Assembly (NCBI GenBank): GCA_013397075.1
Contig: VWZS01004363.1
Location: forward strand, 695,528 to 759,527
DNA from: Rhabdornis inornatus
Lineage: Eukaryota > Chordata > Aves > Passeriformes > Rhabdornithidae
Length of the DNA: 64,000 nt
Direction of reading: 5' to 3'
The notes under the pieces are model-generated. The model had not been told where the DNA came from. It worked only from the letters and a program-made list of their open reading frames with translations, and did no database searches. Shown here one piece after another: positions 14,989 to 29,089 of the stretch (position 1 is the stretch's first letter; each line of letters starts with the position of its first letter). Both the position numbers and the translations under genes were made by a program.

Positions 14989-17543
14989 TTCAAAAACAGA
15001 CAAAAAAGCCCAAACCTATATGATTTAGAGTTTAACAGTGTAAAAATATCTATGGAAATATAAAATGGATTTTATGGTTGCTAGGTTTGTTTCATGTTGG
15101 CTTGCTTTTTCAACTGAACATTCTTCTGTTGTATACCAGAGCAAAGGACCTGCAACATTTAAAGTGTGTAGTAGACTTATGTTAAATGAAATCTGGTCTG
15201 ACAGATGCTGAAAGAAAATAAATTATTTAAGAAAAACGTTGCATAAAATTTTACTGAACTGTGAGAACGAAAAAAATTCCCATGACTACCTGCTTTGCTC
15301 TGAATAACGTCAATAGAAGTGGTAACACTGAAATAGCTGTTTGTAGAAGAAAGATGTAACGGAAAAATCAAAAATCCCAGTAACTGCTATTCTTTTTGTG
15401 TTTTGAGGGCATGTAGCTTTCAAGGTAGCTTAGTGCAACTACTATGGGTTCTCACTCATGTCACCTATTCCTGTGAAATCAAGAGAAATACTTGGTGAAT
15501 AAGATATCAAGATTATCTTTTTTTCTTTTCTATAGCTTTTAAACTATCTTCACATTTCTGTATTCATTTAGAATAGAGAAAAGAAAAATGGAGAGCTTTT
15601 TGTGGCATCTTTGGTTACAGGTGTGTGCTTTGGTCTAACTTGACCCTGAGTGTTATGGTGGTATTAATCCTGGATATGTCTGTAGGGCAGCTATGACCAG
15701 CTGAGCATACTCCATTCCACTCCTCAGATTTCAGGAAATGTGCTGGTCCAACGGTCCAGTGAAGACCAATAAGGCGTGTTAAAGAAAGATAAAACGTGTT
15801 GACAGTGAAACATGAGCTCAAGACGTAGCTTATCAAGGACTACATTAAGAGTTTACTGGGTCAAAATCTGTAAATACCAACACAGCAACAAAATTGTGTT
15901 ATGCAGCCTTTCACTTCGGTAGACAAAACATAGTAAGAACTAAAGGAACCTGATAATTCATTTTAGATATCAGAACCAAAATTAAGGCCATTTTTTCTGC
16001 AGTCAATACAATTGGCTCAGCAAGAGCTATATAGGTTTATTGTCACAGGATAGTTCTTTTCCTAAAAGAGCTGTTTTATTTCAAACTGGAGTTAATGCAA
16101 TGAAAATCTATATTCTGTGTTTTACTGAAGATGAGACAGCTAGAAAGACAGTCTCATTTAACTGTAAAGTCAATATTACTATGAAATATTAAGCATATTT
16201 CAAAGTCTTTCTTTAAAGCAAGCTGGACATTGATTTAAGATTCCAAGTGCAATTTTAGTTTGTGGTTTAGGCCTACATTTTTCACTGCTGAAACAGGACT
16301 CTACTGAAGATAAAGGCATACTTTGTACACCTTTAGTCACCTGCCTTCATCTGTAAGCTTTGCTGGCATAATTATATTTGTAAAAGTTGCAAAGATGTGT
16401 GTTTTATTCATTGGTGTCACTGCTCTAATATAGGATCAGTTGTACTGGCAAGCATAAATCTTCGGAAGTAATCTGTCAAGACCATGAATTTACAAGCTAA
16501 TTGCTGATGTTATTCCTCAAGAAATAAGATATTTTTCTCAGAAAACATTGAGTGGCCATAAGATTCATATACTTGTAATAAAAAAGGTGGTCTCAGTTTC
16601 CCCATGCAGACTTATTTTGGTAGGAAAGTGCTAAAATATTCTTGTTGACCTTTGTTAACTAAAGAACATCTCTTTTGAATTCAACATGACCTTTCTTATC
16701 AAAATGGAGTTAGGTTATATCAAAGACGATTATCAATTTCAAAAGGTCAAAACAAAATCAAATCTTTTGAAGTAGTCAAAGCATTTCTCTTGACCTGACC
16801 TTTATTGATTTATTCATCCACTCATTTTTTGCATGAAAATTGTATGTAAAAATGTTTATATCTGAGAGATTACTAGCGTTGAAAGGTAGGAGAAAAAACA
16901 AAAATCTTCAAAATTTTTGTTAAAGACCAATATTTTCACATACTTCTGTACATTGAAATGCACCTTATGTTTGACTGTCAACAAGAAACTGGGAGTTGAT
17001 TGAAGAGAAAGCAGCTTTTGTGTTGAGGAAGTAGAATTACCTAATTTTAGAAGGATTTATAGAAGAGAATTAGGTATTTCTGCTTCAATCATAATTATGA
17101 TAATATGAAATATACTTATTAAGCTCATCTTAGGATTTAGAAATTAAAGATTTTGCTCAATATTTTTGAAAACAAAGGAAACACCTCCGTTACTACAGCA
17201 GTTCCTCAATTATGTCTTAGTGCAGTCATAAAAATAGCAGCAAAATCCTCCAATAGGTTGATGGACCATCATCTTATCATTTTGGAAAATATAAATAAAA
17301 ACGAGTGAGGAAATTAAAATAATCCCTAATGTTCAGAAATAATATTTTTTTAAATTTGCCACAGCCCAGAAACTATTCATTTATCAGTGCCTGCATAGGG
17401 TGGCAGTGGTCTCTGCTAATATTTGCCTCTGAAAATGTTATACAACTCTACTTTATGCTTCTCTCTTCCCCAGACATGATATATACATTTTTAAATCCTC
17501 TTAGGGAATGAATTTTTCACTTTCTAAATTAAGTCAGTGTCCA

Positions 17544-17560
17544 GTTGTTGTTGTTGTTGT
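17544..17560 (+). repeat. (GTT)n microsatellite
   Basis: Between five and six GTT units. Confidence 0.9.
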
Positions 17561-20500
17561 CACTACAATGCAAATAAGCATAGTGATAAATATTTTCAGA
17601 ATCCATAAATCAAGGCAATTATAGCCTAAATAGAATATATAAGACAATTGTAGAGGTGAGATTGTTGTCCTTCTTGACCCAAATATCTGGGCACAATTGA
17701 GAAACTGATTTTTCTTATTGGAAGAAGCAACTGATGATAGATTCTGTTAGTTGTTGGGTGCAAGTCTGGCTTTTTTACAAGAAAAGTGTTAAATCCAGTT
17801 TCTCTGAGTGCCACATAATGGGCAGTAAGTCATATCCTTGCTTACAACTCAAAGCCTTCCCACTAGGAAATTAATTACAAAAACAGCCTCTAACTTGGTT
17901 CCAGCTGGGGCCACCCAAACAGTTTGTCCCTGGCTGTCCTCTGTGGTTTCACTCTGCTGTTCTCCTTTCTCCTTTGCTGTCCTTCCCAAGAACGCTGTCT
18001 GCTTCCATTACCATAAGCAAGGAGGCATTGAATTGCTGCAGCCACCAAAGGAGTGCCTGGCATGGCCTTCAACATAGCAGGAAATCTGGCTAGGAAAAGA
18101 AAAAAAAATTAGAAGGAACTGCAAGTCTGGGTTGTGAACCACAGTTCTGGGCAGCTTCACAGGAAAGGAGGTGGAAATATTCATCTTGGGAAGCTGATAC
18201 CAGGAACTGTATGCATTTCTGGAGGAATCTGTACGGTACAAGAGGGTCTGGGTAGTAACAGAGCTCCTCATTCCTCTGACCTACTTCTCTTATGTGTTTT
18301 GGCCCCTTGCCCTCCCTTCAAAGAAAGCCACACGTTCTACTGCTGAGAATGCTTTATTAAGCCTTTGTAACACTTGTCCCTCTGTCTCCATGCACATACA
18401 CAGAAAAATTTCATTATCTACTAGATATGCAATTGGGGCAACATTCTCTGAGGAAATAATATGATGTAAAATTTCTACTGAAGTGATAGCTGAGTGCAGA
18501 ATGGGAAGACTCAGTCACAGTTGTTTGAAACTCTCCATGATTCAAGAGAATTTTGCCTTTTCCCTTTCATTTGTGAGTCTGCAATTGTTTGCAGGGATCA
18601 CAGAGGTTTCTTGACTCAGTCTAAACCACTGTTTTGCATTTTCTGTTAATGCAAATAAATGAAACTGCTTGGATTAGGAGATGATATTAATAAAAATAGG
18701 AAGAAATCTCTGGGAACATTTTGGCTCTCAGAAAACAGTTTCATTTAAACAACAATGAACCACCACAACAGGAAAATAAAACTCATTAAGTAAAGTGATC
18801 TTATAAATAATGCTGATGTGAGATTTTCTCTACAAATAAATGTATGGACAAATTCATGATACGAGAGTTTATAAATAGCTCTTCCGGCATTTTATCATCA
18901 GACGAATTTTTATCATCTTTAAATCAGACCAATTAACAGTATGTATGCTGACTGATTCATGGAATTATTTGTACAGGAGGCAGATGGGTACCTAAAAAGT
19001 AGGTTTCTTTTAAAAATATTGAAGGGTGATGTTATCAAACCTTATTTTTTGGGATAATAGGTATTACAGTGGTTAATATATTTAGGGGGGGAGGAGAGGT
19101 TTCCTGTCTTTCTTCGCTACCATTCACTTGGAAATTTAGGTCTGGATTCTGTATATATAACAAGCTGAGGGATGTAAAATAGCAACATCAATATCCTTGA
19201 AGGCCATGAATGTATCACTACTTTTTCCTTAGTTTACATGTTGCATCTTCTTTATTCTTTAGAAAACTAAATTGAGAAAAGTGCCTGAATTAAAAAAAGG
19301 GGATATTCATGTTGGTATTCCAGCAAGTGTCATTTCTTTGTGTCATGATTGCTAGCTAATCACTACTGAATTACTGTCCCATACTAAAATACCAATTTGA
19401 ATGAAGATTTTTAGGAGTTACAATATAAACATATAAATTGATATATTGAACTGTGGGAATAGTTTAATTGTTGAAGTATTTGTGAAGCCAGGCCATGCCT
19501 GCAGTCAAGTCCATTGAGTCAGGTGGGTTGGTGAACTGGATTTCAGTATAACAAGAAAAAAGAAAATTAATGAAGCAGAAAATACCCTTTAACCTCCTTG
19601 GATAACATAAAGATATCCTTTAGTTCATGCCACAGAGGTAAGGGGTGTGTATTCACATCTATGTAAGAAAGTTTGTGTCTTGAAACACTTCATACCTCAT
19701 CTCTCAATCATTAGAATGTTACAGAAATGTCCGAACTTCTCAATTAACATTGAAGGGAAATTAAATTGGTTGCTGAACTGCAAGAATTCAGTAATAGTTT
19801 TGTGCTTTTGCTGAGATACTCCATGACATAAAATGGGATCTGTAATGTACCCAAACCTCAGCTTAGGTATCAACAAAGACAAACAAGGTTGCCTATTATT
19901 CTAGGTTGTCTACCAAATTTTTTATTGGAAGACATTCCAAATGAGCTACCCTAGCTTAGTATTGCCATTCCTATTTTGCATTAATGGAAACTATGACTGC
20001 ACAAAGTTAAAAATACATGAAACAAAAGGGAACCATTTCCTGGAAAATCTCTTCTTCATGTCACTGTTCTATCAGCTGTTTTGCTCTAAAAATACTTACG
20101 AATTATTAAGTAATCAAAAAGTTGACAGTGTCTGATCCTTTTCTTTTCATCAGTAATTAAGAGCCTGGCTCTCAATTTCACACTGTGTGCTCAAACTGTT
20201 TGGATCCTTTTATGAAACACCTTTACAGAATTCAGAGTATAAACCAACTATAATTATCCTTGGGAGAAAAAAAAAAGTGAATTTAAGAAGAACGATCTTC
20301 TAATTTAGCCAAGTCTGAGTTTTAAGACAAGGAATCACATGTGAGCTCCATATGACTGCTAAATATGCTAAATTAAAGATGCCAGAGATATCTAATTCAC
20401 ACTGCAAACTAGCTGTAGTACACAATCATTGTGCCAGTTCAGTTGAAGCCATTTAAAGGGAAGATAAAACAGAGTGGGATAATATATGAAGGCCATTTTA

Positions 20501-21076
20501 ACAGTGTGACAGAAGAGTATGATCCTGCATTTTCCTATACTGTGGGAAACACATCATTTCTTTTAAACATAGTAAACAGAAGTTCAACTATTTACCTTAT
20601 GTTCCATACCCATCTTTGGAAAAGACTGAGGCCAAATGTGGGTTTCTCACTGGTGAAAGTGCAGCTTCAGAAGTGGCACAGAGTCACACTGGGGGTCTGC
20701 TGCAATGTCCTCAGTGAGCCTGCTGAGATCGACCCCCTGAGCTCTGTCACACAGCTGCACCACAGCTCTGCAAATAGAATAATCTGCTCTACTGGCCCAG
20801 GGACCTGATGAGGACACTGTGTAGAAAAACTGCCTCAGGAAGGTCAAGGATTTTTGGATACTATGTGCTAGTCCAGTCTGTTCTTCACAGACATTTGCTG
20901 GATCAAATGCCTCAGGGAACATAGACCCCTCCTCCTTTTAAAACCTTTGTGAAACTACAGAAAAGGAATAGCAATAAGGACACAAAATAAGTCAAAGGTA
21001 CATTAGTCGTCATACAAATATCTGCCTTTTCCAGAGGAATTTTGGCTAATATAATAACCACTAAGAAATTGTACTT

Positions 21077-21119
21077 ACAGATTTAAAAAAAAAAAAAAAA
21101 ATAAAAAAAAAACAGATTT
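21077..21119 (+). repeat. Poly(A) tract bounded by 8-bp direct repeats
   Basis: A tract of 17 A, one T and 9 A (21085-21111) is bounded exactly by ACAGATTT at 21077-21084 and again at 21112-21119. Direct repeats around an A-tail are the mark of target-primed retroposition, but almost nothing except the tail is present here. Chance or replication slippage is the alternative. Confidence 0.6.
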
Positions 21120-22331
21120 CTCTGATGATTCCTGATAGTTTTAAGCTTTACTTTTCACTCTGCTGGTTCCCACCTAGGCCATCACTCACCTGTTATGAGA
21201 AGGATCTGCCAGCCCTCCCAGAAGACTGAAGAGCAGAGAAAATGAAAAAGCAATGGGACTACAGACTGGACTAATAAGAGTTTAAACAAACACACACAGG
21301 GAATATCAGCATTCTGTGGGTAATCTGTTTACTGGTTTGGGTTGCTTTCTAGACCTACCAGATCTCATGAAAAACAAGCATTTTACTGGTGATGATACAC
21401 AACTCCTGTATGAAGTGAACAGATTAAACTATTTATGTTCAACTGCTGAAAGCACTCCAGAAATTGATGTCAATGTCAGAAACCTTATTAAGTTTCAGAA
21501 GAGGTAGGAAAGCTTCAGCCTAATCACAAGATAGGAGGTCTTCAGGCTTTTGAGAGTGACATCTGAAGGGCATTGAGATTGTTTTCTATAAAAGGAAAGG
21601 GCAAATTTCCAGTACATATATAATCACTGGTAGCATTTATGTTGTCATCCTCTCTAAAGCAATAACAAAGTGCACAAATGGTGGATGATTAGAGAGGTCA
21701 GTCAAGTGCCCCATTCAGCTGTAATTGTAGAGTTTTCAAAAATTCTTTCGACATCAGAAAATACCATATGCTTTTTTAACCCAGCTTTTTGCTGTGATTA
21801 GTTAATTCATGCAAAATCCGTGAAGAAACAGAATGTCAAATTAAAAGCAGTAGAACAGGAATGTCATTTTGCAGTAGTGATAAGCAATCAGCAAAATCCG
21901 TTCACTTTAAAATTACTGCTACCTACCAACATTTAACCCCACATGCACAGGACCTCAGCAAATTTTTGTTTAAAATACTATCACCTCACAGGTCTCGAAA
22001 GTCTTTTGAAAGAAGTGCTGCCACATGTACACCTTTGCTGCAATCAGTATTCTTTCTTTCCCTGCTCTACCTAGAGCACTTCACAAGATTTTCTTATCTC
22101 ACAAAAAAAATCTGAACACACTGTTTTACTTAATTAACCTCAATTTTGAACTATCATGCCTCAAAAAATCTGACAATCTTCCCCCTGAGGAAACAATGCT
22201 TACTCTCTAATAGTATTTGAGAAGAAATTATGTTTTCCACTTCATCATTTTTGTGTCTGTATCTTTAAAGAGAGGTTTTGACTAATGAATGGACATACAC
22301 TTTCCAGTTTTGAAGTAAAGTTTAACTAGAG

Positions 22332-22369
22332 AATATATAAATTATATAAAATTATATAAACATATAATC
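22332..22369. repeat. AT-only low-complexity tract
   Basis: Repeated 'attatataaa' units make a 38-bp stretch that is nearly all A and T. Confidence 0.85.
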
Positions 22370-24232
22370 TGTCACAAACCAAATAGGAGTTCTCATTTCA
22401 GCAATATTCCTCAAAAGGGGGAATTATTCCAATTACTTATAGTTACTTAAAAGTGGAGGAATCCTTCAGTCTAGGTGTGATTAGAATTTTCAGTCCAGGA
22501 ACAAGGAAAACAAACGACATGACTCATCCATTGCACCAGGTTAAAGTCCTCATTATTTATACACTTTATTGCTTCAGAAAAGTGGGAAACTGAAATAGAA
22601 GAAATACCTGGCAGGAAGGATGTGGAACTGGGGAAGCAAAGAGACAGTCCTGTGCTGACTCACCAGTGTGAAGGAAAGGAAAAAAAAAAAAAAAAGGAAA
22701 GTACTCTGATGATCAAAACCTTAAATTTTATGTCACTTCTGTAATTCCAGACCATGAGAGATGGAGTTTTTGGCAGGTTAGAAAAATTTCTCTGTAGTAG
22801 AGTCCTGATGACACATCAGTAACACCTTCAGAGCTCAGTGGGAATGATTTGTTCTGTGAAGTTTATTACATAATATAAAAAAAAGGTGTTAAACATATTA
22901 GGTTGTATCTTTGACATGAAAAGGTGCTTTCAGTGCACCTAAATTTGGGTTTTTGTCATTGATCAGGGAGAATGAGGTAGTTTAACTGATCCCCAGACAA
23001 ACATCTGTAGCTTCTTAAATGTTGTGATGACACTTAATGTTTGCAGTCATTTCAGTTCTTCAGCTAATGGTTGTTTGCCTGCCATCAACAACCATTAGGA
23101 TGGAGTTGTAAGCTCTTTGGGAGAGTTAATATTGCTGCCTTGGTTTTTATCTTATCTCATTTTAGGACACCTTTTTTTCCAAGAGCTTTATATTTCTATT
23201 TAGGGTTTCTGCAGAGGTTCAGGGTAGGAAAAGGTTTTAAATGTTAATGTCTTGCCTGCTGAAGGCTTTGCAAAGAAAATTGTGAATAGTTTCACTGTGC
23301 AGTGCATCATAGCACAAGGTTGTTTGGATTTTCTCTTTTTTATGACAGTGTATGAGGTCAGGGGAAATGCCTCACATACAAAAACACCAGTGGAAGAAAG
23401 TGAACTGAAGATTATTGCTGTGACCACTGAAATACATAACAGAAGTCATACAGTATCAGGGGAAGCAAAAATATACTTTAGGAAATTATTGAGATCTCCC
23501 CAAAGTCCTTCCATGTACAATTCTACTTTTCAGTTGGTGAAAACATTATTTTCCTTACATAATAATCATACTTCATGAGACATTTTACATGTGTTATTCA
23601 TAAAAAAGGAAAGTGGAAAAGCCCACTGGGACAATCAGGTACAGAAAGCTATGTCTGAGTTGATCTTGGTTTGGCTGAAGTTCAAATCCAGTCTTTCAAA
23701 GTAGAAAGGAAAAACAGCTTTCAGTATTTCAGCATTTTTCTGTAAACACAGCAGACTGTAGGTACATGCACCTCAGAACAGCCAACAGGAGTGTTCTGCA
23801 GCATGTAACTAAAAAGAGTTCTCTTAGAATCACATACAAGATCCTTGTGTTCTTTTACAATGTACATCATTAACAAGCAGTCTAGCAGTTTGACCAGACC
23901 TTAATATCTATTCTAATTTTATACCGCATAGGAGCTAGTAACCCTTTTCTCTGTGTTCTTTCCTCTGTCCATTAAAAAAAAAAGTGAGTATGTCAAGGGG
24001 TGGTTCTTGCAGATTTCTCTGAGTCTTTGTTACTGATTCTTCTTCATCTAAAGAGTTCTGATAGTCTCCAAATCCTCTTGATTCTGCAATATTATACAAT
24101 CTCCTTTTCAAAATAAATGAAAAGCTGCAAATCTTCCAGCAATATTTCATTTTGCACAGACAATCGCTGGTTCTAAAACACGGTTTTTGGGGGGTTTTTT
24201 TGTTTGTGGTTTTTTTTGTTATTTGGTTTTTG

Positions 24233-24270
24233 TTGGTTGGTTGGTTGGTTGGTTGGTTGGTTGGTTGGGG
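24233..24270 (+). repeat. (TTGG)n microsatellite in a T/G-rich low-complexity tract
   Basis: About nine TTGG units in a longer T/G-only stretch from 24182 to about 24326. The open frames seen on both strands across it are low-complexity artefacts. Confidence 0.95.
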
Positions 24271-24838
24271 TTTTTTTGGTTGTTGTTGTTGTTTTGGGGT
24301 TTTTTGGGTTTTTTTGTTTTTTAAATTTTTGATGATTTATGATCTCTCCTAAGCTACTGGTATAGTTAAATAGTCTTTGATTTAGCTCATGGTTATCAAT
24401 AAAAACCACCTGAAACACAGCAATGTTTCATACATTTTTTATCAGCCATTTGCCAGTGACACAAGAACTGCATGTGGAAGCAAAGAGAAATTTAAATTCA
24501 TTATTTTTCATGCCTGTGCCTTGTAGAAAAAGTAGATGTCCTAAATCTGATAAATATGACTGACACTGTTAAATACAGAGTGATTTCAGATATTTTCTTT
24601 CAGGTTTGCAGTAGATGTGACCTCACCAGATAGTACTATCAAGCAGCTGTTTCCTCAGATCCTTGTGTTCCACTATATTTCTCTGCAGGTTCATGGGTCT
24701 GCTCTCATCAGAAGTTACCCTGAATTTGTCCACTCTATATCCTACACATGGTCAATCTACTGAAAACAGAGCTCAGTACCACTGAGGTGTGAAGCAAAGG
24801 AAATCTAAGTCCAAATATTTCACCTTTTGTTTTTGCAG

Positions 24839-24949
24839 CCGGACCCTGCAGGCAGAGATATCTCCATCCGACCAATCTTGGAGCACTGCGAAAACACCCA
24901 CATGACCATTTGGCTTGGGATTGTCTATGCTTACAAAGGGCTGCTGATG
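24839..24949 (+). CDS. GABBR2: GABBR2 coding exon (end of extracellular loop 2 and first part of TM5)
   Basis: This 111-nt exon encodes 37 residues in phase 0-0, beginning PDPAGRDISIRP and ending YAYKGLLM. The first part is the end of the extracellular loop before TM5, and HMTIWLGIVYAYKGLLM is the first two thirds of the TM5 helix. The boundaries are an upstream TTTTTGCAG acceptor and an ATG|GTAAGC donor, and the frame continues exactly into the next exon. The sequence is almost the same as I recall for mammals, with Ile in place of a Leu in RPILEH. TM5 lies at the heterodimer face of class C receptors. The exon length is a multiple of three, so skipping it would keep the frame but remove half of a membrane helix. 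No damage is visible. Confidence 0.97.
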
Positions 24950-27295
24950 GTAAGCACAGCTTCTTCTGCACAGCACTGGTTTCAAGCTGCTATTTACTGA
25001 CAGGCATGAACTGAATTATATTTGCTTTCCTGGTAGCTGGGAGTGAGTAAAAAAGCTGCCTCGAGTACAGCTTCTATAATCAGATCTGTTCTAGTGTTCA
25101 TTAGACAGTAATATGTGGATATATGCATTTGTAAAATAAATAAGACATCAATAGCATTTAAGCTGAATATTATGGATATACCAAAGACTTAGAAATTCAG
25201 TAATGAAAAGATGGGTCTGTAAATGAGACAACTTTGTAAATAAAGAAGTCAAATCATCTGAATTCCTATAGGTTCTCCAAAAAGGTAGAACTAGGTTGTC
25301 CGAGATGTTTGCCTCATAGTTGCTAATGTATTTGAGGAATAGTCATGAGATGCAAGATTAATCTGGAGCCTGAATCAAAATAACCCTTTTGTCACTGAGG
25401 TTCATCTCCATAAAAATATTTAGTAACTAAAACAGATCTCAGGAACCAGGGACCCTGAGGCTTGATAGTTTAAAGAAAGAAAAAGAAATTGTATAGGTGA
25501 CTATTAGTGATTAAAAGCTCCTGAGCCTGAAGGTTTGGAAAACATCTGATAGGGACAGCACTGACCAGCAGAACACCTATCTCAAGTTGAGCCCCATCTG
25601 GATCCTAAGCCTGATAGACATTAATCTACACTGCCTGAAGGGGTCAATCTGTTCTGTGCATTTGGAGCATGCTGGTTCATTAGGACACTGGGGAAAAACT
25701 GGATCAGCTGCTTCCACTTGGCGGGGTTGGTGCTGCTGCCCAGAGGGGGCTGCTGGTGCCCAGAGTCTTCTTCCCTCTCCCCTGTGAATGACTGCTCTGA
25801 TGAGCCCTGCTGCTTTTTATGCTGCTTTTTTTAGGCTGAAAAGTCTTTAACTATCCAATACGAGGTTCGGCAGGGAGGGATGACAAGTTTTGTTTCCTTA
25901 AATTCTAAACAGTTTCTTTGTGGTCAGACCACTCTGCTGGGGTGAGCCTTCAAGCAAGGAGGCACTAGCATCAAGTGTCTCCATGCCCCAGGTGAGAGCT
26001 CTGATCCTCAAGCTACTAGCCAAAAGGAATCCTTCTCAGCTCTCCATTTAATAAAGAAAAAGGAAAAAAAAGGCAACTTTAGGTATAGGTGCCTCCTTTT
26101 CAGAGAATGTCCAAGCATGCTGTGAAATAAAGAGCTAGGACATTATGTGCTCCCTCCAAAGGGATCAGGAACTAGAAGAGATTCCACACCTCAGCATGTC
26201 TTACTGGTTGGTCAGCTCGGGGTGGCTCTGGATGCACATTGACCTTGGCATGCAGCACAGCATCGAGGAATTTATGCCCTGAAGGGCGCCACAAGCTGGG
26301 AGCTGTGACATTGACCAGCACCAGGGCCACAGTAAGACTGAAACAAACGGTAGGGTTTTCTTGCTTTTTAAAATAACTTCATCTGTGTCTTCAGCTAAAA
26401 TATTGTAAATATACATTCTCAGGCAACTTTCTTTGAGGTTTCGAGTGGTGCTAGACAGTAATCAAACTGCTTGGGTTCTCACTAGTCCTTTGCCCTAGAT
26501 TGGTTTGCCAGCATGTATGTTGGATTATTTTCTACAAGATATGTAACACTCTTTAAGTCTGCTAGTGTCATTGGCAAACTTATTTTGCAAATGCAATTAC
26601 ATTATTATATATTAGACAATAATGTGTCCATATATGCATACATAAAATACACAATTCATTATTGAATTTCTTGGTTTGTGGTATGTTTATAATATTCAGC
26701 TAAAGTGCTACTAATGTCTTATTTATTTTATGTATGCCATTACTTACTAATTTCAGACACACAGCGTTTCATAACCACCAGTGAAATACACACTTTTTAT
26801 TACTCCAGTGCCCTCTTAACACACAAATCACTACATATTAAAAAGGAAGATACTAATTCTGAATCATTTAAATAATTGCTATGATGAGTGAATGAGTGAT
26901 ATGAGGACAGCAAAACTGATGCATTTTATCTCATTACCAAAAATGTTTCTGAACACCACATGCACTTTGCCTTCAGAACAAGAAAACAGAACCTCTCATG
27001 TTACTGTATCATTTTATAAAGGTTTAGCTAATACAAAACCGTGAGTTTTCAATAATAAAATACATATCTAATTTAACATGCTATGTACTAAAGAGCTAGT
27101 ATTGCTAATTCCAGCACAGTGCAATATTTAAGGTGAAATGGTTTTACTTAGGCCAAAATTATTTACTGTGATGTCTTGTCTCAAAATGGGAATACAAAAA
27201 ATGGGGTTAACCTAAAAAAGTTCCTTTCTTTTCTGTCTTGAAGTAAAAGCAATGCTGTCCATTCTGATGTCTTAAATCCACTGATGCAGTGCATC

Positions 27296-27365
27296 AGGGT
27301 AGGGCAGAGCATAGAAGGGTACGAAAGGGCAGGGAAGGAAAGGAATGGGAATATAAGGGAAGGCA
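27296..27365 (+). repeat. Purine-rich simple tract
   Basis: A 70-bp run of G and A with few pyrimidines, made of loose GGGAA/GGAAA units. Confidence 0.7.
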
Positions 27366-27699
27366 TTACTTGGCAGGATACACTGGTTCCCTCTACATTA
27401 AAGTAAGCAAACTCTAAAAGTCAGATTCCCAGTTCTTCAATTGCCTCTGAAGGGATGTGAGGAACTGCTTAGTCTGCATGAAGGTTTCTCGGTTATTAGA
27501 TTCAGATTCCTCAGGTGAATAGAGAATAACAGGAAAATTACCATCCTAAATGTTGCATGTACCATTTTATAAATCTCTTAATGACCAATGTATTAGTCTT
27601 CTCCAGTTCCTCCATACATGGAGGATTCACTGTTTTCTCCCGTCTCAAGTTCAGCTGCATAGAAGTTCAAGGTCTGTCTATGTGTACATGTTGACAACC

Positions 27700-27790
27700 A
27701 AAGAATTACAGAATCAATTCAGCTTCTGAGTCCAACCTATGCCTGAACACCACCATATCAACTAGATCAGTTGCATATCAACTACTCAGT
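27700..27790 (-). mobile_element. CR1 LINE, short 3' end fragment, antisense
   Basis: 'attacagaatcaattcag' followed by 'gagtccaacctatgcc' and 'gaacaccaccatatcaacta' follows the reverse complement of a CR1 3' terminus. It is short and its inner edge is uncertain. Confidence 0.55.
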
Positions 27791-29089
27791 TGCAGTATTT
27801 TGATTTTTGATGAGGCAGACATAGTTGAAAAGCACCTTTCTTTCATATATTCCAAAGGATGATAGAAAACACACCATCTTAAACATGCTGGTGGTGCATT
27901 ATTAGGGAGTATAATAACATCTTTCTGAGTGGTATGAGTTATTTGTCTCATCTCAGCCAGAACAATACGAGGCTGGACTCCTAGAATGCTTTGCTTATTC
28001 ATCACACACACATTAGTCTTGTCTACTGTTTAATTCCTCTCTTCCTGATAATGCTTTGAGTTAACATTAGACTCAAAGTGTACGTATTTTGGAAGTTTCA
28101 TGGTGTCCCTGACATGTTATTACAGGTACCTGTTATTCAGCTACTGAGAAACAGGCTTTTGAGGCAAAATTATATTTTGAGCCTGAGTGTTGCTCTCTGT
28201 ATGAAATCCTCCTTTTCCCCCTGTTAATTGAGGGGGCTTTAAGCCGTAACTAATAATAGTGACCACTGCTCAAAGACCGTTTTTAATGTGTTGTCCTTAG
28301 CTAACCTCACCAAGAATGAAAACAGCAGTATTTCATATCTGGGACAGGAAAAAAAAATAATGCATATTCATCATGGGACTTGAGAAATGTTACTAAGAAC
28401 AAGAAATTTGTTTTCTTCTAATGGTTCATATTCCAACATTTCACTATAGCTGATATACTGCCCAACACAACTCTGCAATTGATTTAGAAGCCAAAGAAAA
28501 TATTAATTTAACTAATATATATCCTTAGGATAATGTTCAATATTAATTTCAAGTCTGAAAGGATCCCCTGCTTCCTAAGGCTCTCTAATTGCTGTGCTGA
28601 ATTTCTCTTACTTCCAAGCCTTGCACTTTGGTGGGTCTTATATATATGTTATCCCTCTTACTCTAAAACAACATTATGTCCTTATTTCTAGGCAAATTTC
28701 TTTTCATTTGGCCAAATTTCTGTGATTTCCCTAAAAATCTTTCTGTGACTTGCCTACCATTCTTCCCCTCTGCCTCCTCTGCATCATTTTCAGCCATGTT
28801 ATTGTCTCCTCCAAGTCAAGGTACATATCTGGGATAGCTTAAGTGAAATTTTTTTTTAATTATCCTTTTTTTTTTTTTAGTAGCGTCTCATTAATAGTTA
28901 TATGTTGAGATCCATCACATAGATTTCAATCAGTTTAAATTTGTTGTATTGATTTTATAGCATTCTGTATTTAAATAATGATACCGTGCACTATTAAGAC
29001 AAACACTACTGAGAAATCCATGTATCCTGCATGAATGTAATTACCTTTATTCAGTCTTGCAAACTCATTCTAAAAAAATAACAGCAATT

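Larger units (their letters stand above)
1..24838 (+). other. GABBR2: GABBR2 intron (3' part), upstream of the first exon in the window
   Basis: No segment here encodes the expected preceding GABBR2 sequence (TM4 and the start of extracellular loop 2), so the window begins inside an intron of at least 24.8 kb. It ends in a good 3' splice site: a pyrimidine-rich run then TTTTTGCAG at 24830-24838. Recognisable content is a CR1 3' end near 175-650, a solo LTR at 12594-13021, several A-runs and AT-rich microsatellites, and a TTGG repeat at 24233-24270. The rest is unique-looking AT-rich sequence. The short open frames match no family I recognise. Confidence 0.85.

Noticed and set aside
20431..20808. 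125-codon open frame on the + strand
   Set aside because: No family resemblance, and it is overlapped by an open frame on the other strand; treated as chance in an intron.
24152..24418. Open frames with VGWL and NQPT repeats on both strands
   Set aside because: They are translations of the TTGG low-complexity tract.
1..24838. Earlier GABBR2 exons (TM1-TM4)
   Set aside because: I looked for the expected sequence before PDPAGRDIS and found none, so these exons lie upstream of the window.
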